Shown here: one piece after another, positions 43,990-57,400 of the stretch
Position numbering within the stretch: the stretch's first letter is position 1
Layout of the letters: each line of letters begins with the position of its first letter
Assembly (NCBI RefSeq): GCF_020520425.1
Contig: NC_079489.1
Coordinates: forward strand, 18,686,001-18,750,000
DNA: 64,000 bases
Direction: 5' to 3'
Source of the DNA: Spinacia oleracea
Taxonomy: Eukaryota > Streptophyta > Magnoliopsida > Caryophyllales > Amaranthaceae
The notes under the pieces: model-generated
Seen by the model: only the letters and a program-made list of their open reading frames with translations
Databases searched by the model: none
What the model was told of the DNA's origin: nothing
Translations under genes and position numbers: made by a program

Positions 43990-46900
43990 ATGTCATCATC
44001 AGGTGAGCATTTGCGTAATCTCTCTCCTTTTCCTTTTTTGGTTGATTATGGATTTGTGAGTTTTGAACTTTCAATTTAGAACTTGTGATTTGTGCACTAC
44101 TGTTCGTGTTGTTGAGTTCTTCTTCTTGTGTCGAAGGACGGCAAAATGTAGTTTCTGATTTGTTGTTTTTATGAATATGTGTATATATAATGCCAATTCC
44201 AATTGTTTCCTTGCTTGGACAATGATAATATCCTAATTTCTGCATTCCTTGAATCCAATTTTGTTTATGCAACAATCGTTTCTTGCTAATGAACCACCCC
44301 TTGACAAGAAAAAAGGAAAAATAACAAACAATGCTTAAGTAGTTAGTTTGGAGTTTTACAAGCTGAAGTTGAATGTATTGTAGATATAAGTTAAAGACTA
44401 GATTAGTTCCATCAAAAAAACCTTTTGCCTAATGCTATCTTCACCGTAAAAACACATTTTTATTTTAGAAAGTAAACTTTGGGGTGTGTTCCATGTTCAT
44501 CATAAGTTTGATTTATTTATGATAACCTAGTCTAGGGGTACCCTTTCCAAATTGGTCACTGTTACAGACTGCATTCTTGTTCATTGCCTCAACTTGCGAG
44601 TTGCGACAATATCCAGTGTTTCATTAATTCACCAAGGTTGACGTATTTAATGGGGAATGGTATGGTGGTTTCTTCAGCAAATTATCCAATTTCGTATCAT
44701 TGGATGGGGGCTATGGGGCTACCGGCTACGTTGGTGGTGGTACTGGTGGAAAGTGATGGTGGTGAAGAGGAAAGACGGGGATGGGATTAGTGGGAGGAAA
44801 TTAACATGGGCACGCAGGAGGACTTGGCTGGGTTAGGAAAACATCTAGAAGGTTTTTCTCTGCTGATGCCTGGTGGTGCTTTGGCGAAGGGGATGGGTGC
44901 AGGAGTATATAAATGTCAGTTCATATTTGACATTGGAAAAATTTCCCCCAAAGATTAGAAACCTTTTGCATACATCAGCCAAGATGGTTGATCCCTAAAA
45001 ATACTTGATTCCGTGGAAGGAAGAGATCTTGACACCAAGGGTCTTGGAGAGGGGAAGGGGTTTTTCCAGAATGAATCTGGGAAGAGGGAGGGGAAGGAGG
45101 GTTGCCGGAAAAAGTTAGGGAGGGGACACAAGTCAGAGAGAAAATAAAGGTGAAGGGGAGGGAAAGGAGTTTTATAGTTAAAATTATTTAATGGCTAATA
45201 AGAACAGGACATGTGGGTCTTTTAACTGCTTAGCTAGACAACTTGGAGTTCGAAACAATTTGGGAACTTGGGAAGGATAACCCCAAAGACTGCCCTCTAT
45301 ATTTTTCCAATAAGTACAATGGCCCGGAAAACTCGGATGGTCGTTGTTTATATCGTGGGTAACAATAAGGGGTTGTGGTGTTGGGATGTTTATGCAGGTC
45401 ACGTGGGAGCTTATCAGTGGTTTTCTCATTTTCTCTTCTATTTTTGGAGTTTTGCAATCATATATCTTTTCTCTGACCTGCTTGATTGGCGTTGGTTAAG
45501 CTGCCATTGCTACTGCACAATAGTTTCTTGCTGGCTTTATTTGTTTTGTTCCTGCATGAACCTTATTATGTTTTGCTTTGCTTTTAGATGCATTGAGATA
45601 CATTTTTAGTAATATATAAGTGCCTCAACAAGAAGGTAGAGTTTCGTTTTCATTCACGAGTCTATTAGTGAAACTATGTTTGACATGTGGCATTTTCCAC
45701 CTTTTGTGTTGGTAGGCGGCGGTTTGAGGAATACATCTGTTATTGTCCTTACTTTGGAATCTGGGGAAATATACATTGTTGTGAGCTTATCCTCAAGGAG
45801 TGACACCCAAGTAATTTATGTCGATCCAACAACTGGAGGACTGTGTTATTTTGGAAAGATTGGGGTTGACATCTTTAAGTCAGAGCGCGAAGCTGTAGAT
45901 TTCGTCACAAATGGTTCAAAGTGGCTCTGCAAAAGTACCACATATGCCAGAGCAATTTTAGGTTATGCAGCCCTTGGAAATTTTGGCATGCTTCTTGTTG
46001 CTACAAAGTTGGCTCCCAGCATTTCCGATTTACCTGGGGGAGGTTGCGTTTATACAGTGATGGAGACTCAGTGGATCAAAATTTCGTTGCAAAATCCTCA
46101 AGCTCTTGGGAAAGGAGAAGCGAAAAACATATTGGAACTGATGGAGCTCGATATTGACGGGAAGCATTACTTTTGTGAGACAAGGGACATGAGCCGCCCT
46201 TTCCCTAGTCAGAAGCCCTTGGACCAGCCTGATGATGAATTTGTTTGGAATGGATGGCTGTCCTCCCCTTTCAAGATCATAGGGCTTCCTCAACATTGTG
46301 TCATTCTTTTGCAGGTTTGGAACAATTATTGTGTTGTTACGCTATTTTATCCTTGTCGTGAATTGCTCAATGGCTTTAATATAATGTGGCTAATGACCAA
46401 ACACATGATGATCTATCAAAGTTTCTGGGTTCTTGCTTGTGTGTTGGTGGTCTGTGATGATTGATTGGGAATACAACATCTCTTCCTAGAAATCTGGAAT
46501 AGGTGTGTATAGTCTAAGGCTTTGTTCTCTTCACTTGGAATAAGGTGTTCTGGTCATCCATGATATGACTAAATTTTGATTGTGTTTTTATGCTAATTTT
46601 TGGAAAAAAGTTACCGAACAAGATTAAGGAATATGTTCCTAAAATAAGACGAAGACTCAGCCAAAGAGAACATAGCCTAAATCATAATTAGTTTCTCTCA
46701 AGCAAAAAAAGTAGCTTCTCAACCTAATATGTGTAATCCCTCCTTTCCAATAAGAAGTTCCGAATTATTCCTTTATTCGCAACTTTTCTTTGTGAAATGT
46801 CTCAATGTTGTTTAGATTGACTACCTTCTTTTAATTCTACTTTCATATTAACCTTACTCTTTCCTCAAAAAATTAATAAATTTTGACTCACGATTTGATC

Positions 46901-49459
46901 AAAAGAAATTATAATTGAAGTGGGGGTACTTTTGGCATAACTTGTTAAAAGAGACAAGTCAAAGTGAACTTTAAAAAGTTTTTGAACAGTTCAAGTGGAC
47001 ATTGTTATTGAAAAGAAGTGAGTGCTATTGGGCTTGTTTGGTAAACAGCGGTTTGAAGAGCTTTTAGCGGATTTGGCACTGTTAGAGGTTTGACCATGTT
47101 AAACCGCTAATTCATGTGTTTGGTTGTAAGCGGTTTCAGTTAGCGGATTGAACCTAAAACGCTAATTTTGAAAAGTACAATATATCAGCGTTTTCAATTA
47201 GCTGTTGGGATTTGAGAGAAGGAAAGACAACCTTGCGCCCTAGGATTTGGGAATTCCAGGTTATAATCTAACCTCCATTTAATTTCTCAATTCTTTTCGG
47301 CATGAGCAACTGATCAGGTACTTCTCTTTACTCGCCCAAAAAAGAGGGAATTTCTCTATCCTCTTCCATAATTTCACATCACAAATATACATGCATGTCT
47401 CCATTTGAGAAATTCAACCTTCATTGAAATAATTTCAGATCAAAATATGCTTATGAATTGAAGAGTAATTTTGATTTGTGAAAGTTCTAATCGGGCTTCA
47501 CCGCTTTTTAATCTCCGTAAGAGTATATTATTTGATTTGAATTGTGAAATTCGATTGATTTTTTTGGGTTCATGGAGATGGTGATGGCGGTGGGTTGGCG
47601 TGAGGGGGTTTGGGGTTTTGTGGTTCAGGAAGATGAAGAAAGGTGGGTAGAAAATTAGGGGTAAGTAGTTCTTCTTTTTTGGTATATAATTTTAAATCAT
47701 TAAAACATAAGTCTTTAAAATAATCTTTTTAAACCGTACTTTACTACTCTGTATATTCTTGGAGTTGGAGTATTATCTCCCATGTTAAGTTTGATTTAAG
47801 TAGTTTTTTTTTTTGTTTTTTTGAGGGAATGTTTAAATGGTTTAATGACTTTAAACATTAATTTTACAAAAAAAATCAATGTTCATCCAAATGATAATTA
47901 CAAAGTAGATCTAAATAAAAAAATTCCTTATTAATGAAAGTACCCAATAATAAATTAATCCAATGTCCCTTCAAAAAAATAAAAATAAATTAATCCAATG
48001 TCCTTATTGGTCATTTTATACATCAAACAGCTATTATAAATAAGCTATTTACCAAACACTTTATTACAATCCGCTAATACAATCATCTAGTCAAACCAGC
48101 TTATAAAAACAGCTAGTCAAATCAGTTAAGACAATCCGCTACCGCTAACCGCTGATTACCAAACAGGGCCATTATATTAGGCTGTCCCAAAAAATGTTCT
48201 TCCTTCTGTTTCAGGGTAAAAAAAGTTGTGTGAGAAGGTATTGGAGTTGAGGAAGAAAAATATATCGATGTGATTGAGGGAGAAAGTATTTTAACTTAAA
48301 AAGTAAATGAGAATTGAGAAGTCTTTTGAGACATCACAATAAGGGAAGTGGGAAAATACATATGGGATGGGGGGAGTAGTTTGTGTACTTACCCATCTTC
48401 TACTCTCCAATATCCTAAATCATTTTTCAAGCTTTGTAGGTGTTTTTTTTCATTTTATTCATTTGCTTCATGTGAACTCATAGGGATTTGCAGAATGTCG
48501 AAGCTTTGGGAGCTTAGGTCAGCAAGAAGGTATCATTGCTCTCATTGCTCGCCGTAGCAGACTGCATCCTGGTACTCGATACTTGGCAAGGGGAATAAAT
48601 TCTTGTTCGGGCACTGGTAAGATAATGGTGACACTTTTTAGTACCTTACTAGTGTAGAACCCGTGTATCGCACGGATGCTACTAAATTCATTTATTATTA
48701 CTTCAATAATTAAAAAAAAATGTGTAATGAAATGAAATAAACTTGAATCTTGATAGATGATTTTGTAAGACATGAAATCAATGACATGGAGTAGTATAAA
48801 TGCAAATTTGTGCTAAAGAATCCCTTAATTTGACTTAATACATATTTTTGTAGAGAAAAACAAACTTGTTAGAAGCTACAAATATAGTCAAAAGCTAATG
48901 ATCTAATATGATACTCGGTTAGGAAGGATGACTTGTAACCCGGATAGACCAGATTTGAAGCTGAACTTTTCACCAAATTATCTGGTCGAAATCAAATATA
49001 GTTGAAATTGATTATTTCCCGCAAAAACATACTCTGTAATTTTCAACACATTTGAAATTGACTTGATTTTTTATACCCACCAATTCAAGTGTTTGCACTT
49101 GGATGGACTGTTTCGATATGTACCTAACCTAAAATTTACACGCAAAACTATGACCTAATATAAATGGACCGACCCATACCCGAACCGACGACTTGATTGC
49201 CACCTCGTCTACTTGTATATTTGGATTGAAATAAATTATCTGATTATAGACTTAAATTCTGAATTTATTACAAAATCAATCCGAATTATTAGAGTAAAGG
49301 ACGCAAAAGACATTCCAAAAGGTATATATTATTCAAAAACCAATTTCTTATCAAGTCATTCACAGAAAAAAGATTAAAATAAATCGACAAAGAAAAAATT
49401 TACTCTGTATCTACTTATAAAAGTGTAAATTCCCACCAACCTCATCATTAGGCCTTAAC

Positions 49460-49490
<31 letters not shown>

Positions 49491-52400
49491 TTTTTTTTTG
49501 ATAGTAGGCCTGATAGCTACTTAATTAGTCATTTGTATTAAGGTTCCTTAAGTTCAAATTAATTATCAAAATTCAAGAGAATTATAAATTGAGGACAAAT
49601 TTTACTTCTTTTGAAAAAAAAGAAGATGAAAACAATTTGTTAGATTTTAAAAATAAAAATACATAAGGAAATATTCAAATACACCGTGTTTTTTTATAAG
49701 TTGATGGATTGTACTACAAAAAGTTGCAAAGAGATCAATTAAAAATGATGGTATTACACTCAAGTTGTTAGAAAATATATGGAAAAGAAAATTGATCAAA
49801 AACAATAGTACCCTATTTTGACAGATTTTACAAATAATAATAAATCTGATACCTACAAATATTCTTTTATTATATCTATAAATATTACTCCATTATTTTG
49901 AAACATGATATAGTAATTGAAAAATATTACAAACAAAGATCAAGTATACTTGGAAATATTAGATTCTTGTCAAATACATTGTTTTTCCAAAAAAGAAAGA
50001 AAATGGAGAATTTTTTCCGCCGGGGATATTTTTAATCAGAAATTTACACGTGTCATTCCTGGTGTTTGTTTTAGTATATAGTTATAGATATCTACGATGA
50101 CGGACTCAGCAAAATCCCCTTCCGTATTGTGTCGACCGTGTTGTGTGGACACTACATGACTGGGATACATATGAGGAATGGACATGGCCATGAATCAACA
50201 AGATAAATCAATGTCAATATCTAACTTTTGACTTTTGAGATTTAGGATTAACATCTAATAACTCTAGATCCAAAATTGGAGCCATTAATTGACGAGAAGG
50301 TTAGAGCATCTTTAATGGTTATCTAATATCATTTTTAGCTTATTACGCCACATAAGTTTTCAAGCTACATCACTTTCCAGCTACAAGATGCTCAAATGGT
50401 TAGCAAGTTGCTTGAAATTTTCTTAACACTTTATTTTTTTATTCAATCCATACATTTACGTACCAGATAAAAAATAATTATTTTATTCTCTTTCTCCAAG
50501 ATAATTAGCTTGGTAAAGCTAATATTTTTTGGCTAGCTAATACTGGCCAAGCAAGTTATCTTGCCCAAGCTAATTTCCTTGACAAGAAGTAATTAATGGT
50601 TGATTGACAAGTGGAACACAATTAAATAACAAGGATTGGGGTGCAAACTAGCTAGCAATAAGAATAACTTGTAATCTTATGTGGCATAACAAACTAAATT
50701 GGAAATTAGGAGATGCTCTTAGGTGGAACTGTGGAAGTTGTATTATTCTTGTAGCGAGGTGGTGCCAAGGGCGGACCTATGTAGACTCGATGGGTCCAAA
50801 GGGACCCCCATTATTTTTGAAAAAAAAAATGTAAAATTGATATTGGGGTAATTAATTGCACTTGAAATAGTTAACTTATGTATAACTAACTTTCATTAAT
50901 TACAATGAAATCTTGTTGCATAATGGTTGCTTGAATACTATGTTACTCAATTTATCTCGGTTCGAATCCTCCTAAAAGGATTTTAAATATGATTTTTTCC
51001 CCTTCTTTTTGTCTTTTACTTGTCCTTCGTTGATCATCTAAATTCTTCATGTTTATTTTCTTTCCTTTTCCCTTTGCAAGTCTTTTTTCCTTCATCTCTT
51101 TTATTTTTATTATTTATTTTTTTTTCCTATCGTTCATGATTTTTCTTTTACAAAAACACAAAAAATAGTAATGTTATTTTTTCTTCAAAAAGATTTTGTA
51201 CTTTTCATAAGATATATACTTCTAAAATGTGTTTTCATACTCCACTGTTATAGACTTATAGTTGCATGTTTCTTGAACTTAGAGGCTTAATTAATTCCTT
51301 CGTACGTATATAATAGCATAATGCCCCATAAACCGTTAAGAATGATGTTCCTTTTTTTTATTAGTGTCTTTGCGTGCTATTTGTTCAGTGGCAGTTATTG
51401 TAATGAAGTAAATCTCCTTCAAAGACGATAAACTCATTTTTTCCATTTTAAATTGATATCGCCCTAATATGTTGTTGAAATTTGGACTAGGTGTTGAGTT
51501 TTATTGTTATGAAAACCCAAAAAAATGTTCCAAAATCCTACATATATTTTATTATGGTGTTTTTAATATTCCGACTACTTTCCTCTCAACTTTAACCCCT
51601 AAAAGGAGCAAATATGAGAAATTAGAAAGAAAATCAAAAAAAAATTTGGACCCCCATTTATAAATTCCTGGATCCGCCCCGGTGGTGCTGATGGTGGAAT
51701 AAATTTCATGCATGGATTTGCGAGAGAGAGAGAACCAAATAAGGGGGAACAAATATATATTGTTCCCTTTGTTCCTTTATTTTTTTGGTTCAAGTTCATA
51801 AGAACAAAATGTAAATTCAGTACAGAAATAATTATCATGTGCTATCTTTTACGATTCATTTCAATGAATTTTTAAAATATCTGAAAATTTCATTTTTTTA
51901 GAAACTTATGCGTGATTCATTGTCAAAGTTATACATTGGTGAACATGAAGAAAAATAAGGATGTTGAGGGAATACTATGTAATGGTCTGGCCCCACCGAA
52001 GTCAGGTTGCTTATTTGTGACTACAAGGGAAAGAATGGTCAGATAATGCAGGGTTATTATCACCAACAGTTGATCTTCCATTCTCCAATGTCCAAACATT
52101 CCACTCCTGCTGCCATTGTTAATTGTGTTGTTTGATCCGAAATACTCAATGAAACGCTGCAATTATTGCTTGAACCTCCGGAGACATCAGACCAGCACTG
52201 GTGTGAGGGATGCTGCTACAACTTCTCATTCCGAAAATACTATTCCCATCGGTGCTCAGACCAGATCTTCCATTATAGGACCCCCCCCCCCCCCAGGGAG
52301 CAGTTTTGAAAGGGGTGCTTATTGAGCATGTTTAATCTGAAACGCCTTATGATAAGATAATAAGTGCCTGATTCTTTGTGTCGTGTTTTAGAGTGTCTGA

Positions 52401-54417
52401 ATGATGGGGTATCTGGTTTTCACTTTTCAGTGATTCATACACAGAAATTATTTGGGACATCACTTTCTCGTTTTGCCTAATTTAGTGTTTTTACTTACTT
52501 TTCTTCTTGTACGTGTACATTTTATAAGCTTCCGTTCTTTCTTCTGCATACTGAGTCATAAAGTTGTGTAGGAAATGAAGTGGAATGTGAACAGCTTGTT
52601 TGGGTACCCAAAAGGGCTGGTCAGAGTGTTCCTTTCAATACATACATTTGGCGGAGAGGCTCTATTCCCATGTGGTGGGGTGCTGAATTAAAGATCAGTT
52701 CTGCAGAGGCAGAAATAAAAGTTGCTGAACATGATCCTTACAAGGGAAGTGCTGAATACTACCAGAGATTGAGCAAACGATATGACACTCGAAACTTCAA
52801 TCTCTCTGGTGGTAGCCAGAAGAAAAATTCTTTGGTCCCAATAGGATGCATTAATTTGCTTAGGAATGCAGAGGGGAAATCGGAATGTATACTGGTTCAT
52901 CATTTTGAGGAATCTCTAAATTTTATCAGATCATCAGGGAAGCTCCCTTCCACTAAAATTGTTTTAATGAATTATGACTGGCATGCAAGGGTTAAGTTAT
53001 ATGGTGAGCAGCAAACAATTGAAGGGCTATGGAGACTCCTTAAAGGGCCTACGATAACCATTGGCATCACTGAAGGGGATTACCTACCTACACGTCAGCG
53101 CATAGCCAGTTGTAGAGGTGAAGTGATCTGCACTGATGAGATTGAGGGTGCATTTTGCTTAAGATCTCGCCAAAATGGAGTGTTACGTTTTAATTGTGCC
53201 GATTCTTTGGATAGGACAAATGCTGCTAGTTATTTTGGAGCTTTGCAAGTGTTTGTAGAGCAATGCAGAAGACTGGGCATATCTCTTGATAGTGATATGG
53301 CGTTTGGTCATCAGTCAGTGGATAACTATAGTGGATATACGGCCCCACTTCCGCCAGGCTGGGAAAAACGCTCGGATGCAGTTACAGGGAAGTCGTATTT
53401 TATTGATCATAACACAAGGACGACTACATGGAGCCATCCATGCCCGGATAAACCTTGGAAAAGATTTGATATGACATTTGAGGAGTTTAAGAGGTCAACT
53501 ATTTTGTCACCTGTATCTCAACTAGCTGATTTGTTTTTGATTGCTGGGGATATACACGCTACACTTTACACTGGCTCTAAAGCCATGCACAGCCAGATAC
53601 TCAACATATTTAACGAGGAAGGTGGCAAGTTCAAACAATTAGCTGCAGCACAAAACTTGAAAATCACTTTACAAAGAAGATACAAAAATGCCATTGTAGA
53701 TAGTTCTCGCCAGAAGCAGCTGGAGATGTTTCTTGGAATGAGGCTTTTTAAGCATCTTCCATCAATCTCACTTTATCCTCTGCAAGTATGTCGTTTTTGT
53801 TAGCTGCACTTATTATTTTGTCTCAAAAAAAAAGCTGCTGTTATATAGGTCTAGTCCTAATTTTATTGCACTTGTGAAAAGAAAAGTGTGAGTCAGACCT
53901 TAAGATCTTGTAAAAAGGCTAAAATAACTTGTATTGTGTCCTGGAAATATCAAAAGACTTGTTGATGAGAAGCTTATAAGGCTCTGTTATCCGAACTCTT
54001 CATTTCGCCGCATGTGTTGGATAATTATTGTTCAACATGGACATAGACACTCGACATTTCATTTGAAGCCCTTAGTGTTCCATAAAATGGCTGAGTCTGA
54101 CACCTGACACATACTTGCGACCACTAACAGCCAAGTAACGTATTGAGCAGGTTAAGAGTTATCTAGGCATGTGACGTTATGACCTTTGTTTGTGGGCATG
54201 GTTATTTGCTATATCTTTGGATAAAGGTTAAGTTCCTGTGCTCAAAAGTATACTCAATTTAATGTAGTTTATGGTTGTTTTCTGATCAGGGTCTTAATCC
54301 GTGTCTTGTGTCTTCCATCCTGGAGATCTGGGGTCTCTATCTTGTCAATGGCCATTAAGCAGGACCTGGTTATCGTTCTACCAGTGTCAGAGGAAGGCCT
54401 TGTGTGTGTATGTGTGT

Positions 54418-54457
<40 letters not shown>

Positions 54458-57400
54458 TATCCAACCGATTGCATCTATTTTAGGTTTGGCATACCAAGTA
54501 AATAGTCTGGCCAATGTAGGTATTGGTGGACAGACCGAAAGTCCATATTTTACCGTGGTATAACTTTTGGTCCCGTATGAATTACTTTTCTGCTGTTAGC
54601 AGGGGGCTTCATTTTGAATTGTGGGTATTTTCTTCTTTTAAATGTGGTTTTTGATGTGCCAAGTGGACGTTGTCAGGTATTATCTCGACCACCCGCTTGC
54701 TTTCTTAAGCCTGTTCCAAGCATTTTCCCAAATTCTGGTGATGGTGCTGGTCTTCTGAGCTTCAAGAGAAAAGATCTGGTCTGGGTATGTTGAGCCTCCT
54801 GCAAATAAGGACATCTTTTTCTGGTTATGAGTTTCATTTAGTAGCTATTACTTGAATTATATTTTTATATTTGAGCTGAATAATCTGTAGCTTTTACTTT
54901 ATTTCAACTTTGATGTTACAGGTTTGCCCCCAGGCAGCAGATGTAGTTGAACTTTTCATTTACCTTAGTGAGCCATGCCATGTTTGTCAGCTTCTTCTCA
55001 CTGTCTCACATGGTGCAGATGATATGACTTTTCCTTCAACAGTTGATGTGAGAACAGGCCGAGATCTGGATGGACTTAAACTGGTCTTGGAGGTTAGCAT
55101 TATACTATTGTCTCATATTTTCAATTTTCTTACAATAAGTATGCTAAACTTTTCATGAATTGTAAGTAGTCTGTCTTGCATGAGAATACATAATGTGATA
55201 GTGATCTCCTGCAATCATATTTTATTACCCTTTCAGTGACTTATATATCGGTTATTTACTTTAAGTGGTAATTTTTTAGGGGGTGGGGGGCGTTGTTTGA
55301 GGCATTGCTCATTCGCAGTAGAAGTAGATGTTAATATTCAATGGGTGATGAAAATTGAGTAGAAATGTGTAAACCAGCAAAATTGGGAAATACAGCAAAG
55401 TGTCACTATTCTTGTCAAGGTCAAGTTTGTTTTGAAAGAAAAGGATTGGAAGGGGTTTTTTTTTGCTGGATATAGGAAGGGGTGCTGTGTACTAAAGGCC
55501 AAAGCTTGCCTGAGACAAAATCAGGTAACTGGTGGGTTATTTCAACTTATTTGCCAGGAATAAGCTGCATATTTCAGACATCTACTCTTCTCCGTCGCTG
55601 CTGTTGGCTTATGCAAGATTGTCATTGACTTCTTGTTTTGTTGTTGTACCTGATGGGTTATTCATCAATGTCTTGACATTTGGCCTTTCCAAAATGGAAT
55701 AGAACACATAGAAGACCAGCTGCTTGAATTGTTCATTTGACATAAATGTCCCTTCTGAGTTCTGATGTCTTCTAGTGATGTTACAGTTACGAATCAGCCT
55801 TGGAATTTGGCCTGCTGTTTTGTTACCGGGAATAGTGTTGGTGTTGTTTATAGTTATGAGATATAGTAGTGCAAAATTGCAGCTCTATCTTATATTTTCC
55901 TAGGTGAATAATCAAGTTTCTAATGCCTCAAATTTTCAAATGAGAGTACTCTTTTATTGTACAATTGCACATTATTTTCCTGTAGGCAACTATACTTTCT
56001 GCTGTAGATATGTTTAAGATTTTTTTTTCTTCTTCTCATAATGTTTTGAATTCTTCTCAGGGTGCTTCAATACCTCAATGTGAAAATGGGACAAATATTT
56101 TAATACCTTTACCTGGATCTGTTAGTTCAGAAGATATGGCTGTAACTGGAGCTGGTGCCCGTCTTAATGGTGCAGATGCATCAATCTTGTCATTGTTGTA
56201 TGATTTTGAGGAACTGGAGGGAGAGTTGGACTTTCTTACTCGTGTCGTCGCTCTTACTTTCTATCCTGCTGCTTCTGGGAGAACTCCATTAACTCTTGGT
56301 GAGGTACAGAGCAGTTCTGCTGGGAATTATGTCTTAGTTTTTGCTTCCATTAAGTAATTGTGAACCTGTGAACCGTGTAGACTACAGTTAATTGAATCAA
56401 ACGTAGACCTAAAGCCAAAAAGAAAGACCTATTTTTTTTTCTTCTTTTTCTTCTTTTTAAAAAAGAACTCTTTGTCATGCACAGATGCTCGCTTGTCTGA
56501 CTTGCATCTCTCATTGATATTATATGCGTTAGATGCGAGAGACCTCATTGTAGAAGGGTGGGCTTCCTTAAAATTTGACTACTAATGATTTTTGAATTAT
56601 TATTTAGCTATCTACTACTTGACTGCAGTTGGCCAATGATCTTATGTACCACATATATCTTGTAGGGGATAAAATGGCAATATGCAGCATTCCCTTTCCC
56701 GAACTTAGAAGACATTTCTCATGTGAAAGTTCTGGCACCTTCACCAAACTATACATTTTAAGCTTCGATATGCTTTTAAGTTATGGAAGAAAACTTTTAG
56801 AAGGTTTCTCTTAGAAATTGTCATCTTTTTGTTTGTAAATGTCAAGAAAATCTCCCTCATTCTCTTATTCATATGACTACTAAGTTTATCCGGTCTTCAT
56901 ATAACCTATGATTCTATCCAATTTCATTTTAGCATTGGGGTGATTGGGTGAAAGGGTCAATATTGGCTGTTATTTGGCTCTGGACTACAGTTAATTAATC
57001 AAATGTCTCTGGTTTCTTTGCTTTTTGCTGTGAAGTTTTGGACGGTGGGTTAATCTGTTCAGGCTTTTGATGAATTATCTTAAGCAAAATATGCATAAAA
57101 CTTTAAGAACTTCCTAGCTTATGAGTTAATTTTATTGAGAGACTTATAGAGATAGAAAATCTCTAACCAGGAGGATGTTGTAATAAATGAATTAGTTACA
57201 TATGAATTTAGGTTAAGCTGTTTATACTACCTAAGCTGGTTAAGCCTTACAACAGAAAATATTTAGAAAGAAGAAAATATCTTCTTATACTAAGGAAATA
57301 TCTTCTGATACTAAGAAAATATCTTCTTATACTATTACAATGCTGACAGATGTCAGCTTCTCTAACTAACTTCCTAGAATTTAGGAGCTTGAAAGGAAAG

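Noticed and set aside
54269-54563. Frames with poly-Val/Cys or poly-His/Thr
   Set aside because: Translations of the (GT)n microsatellite in a SAC9 intron.
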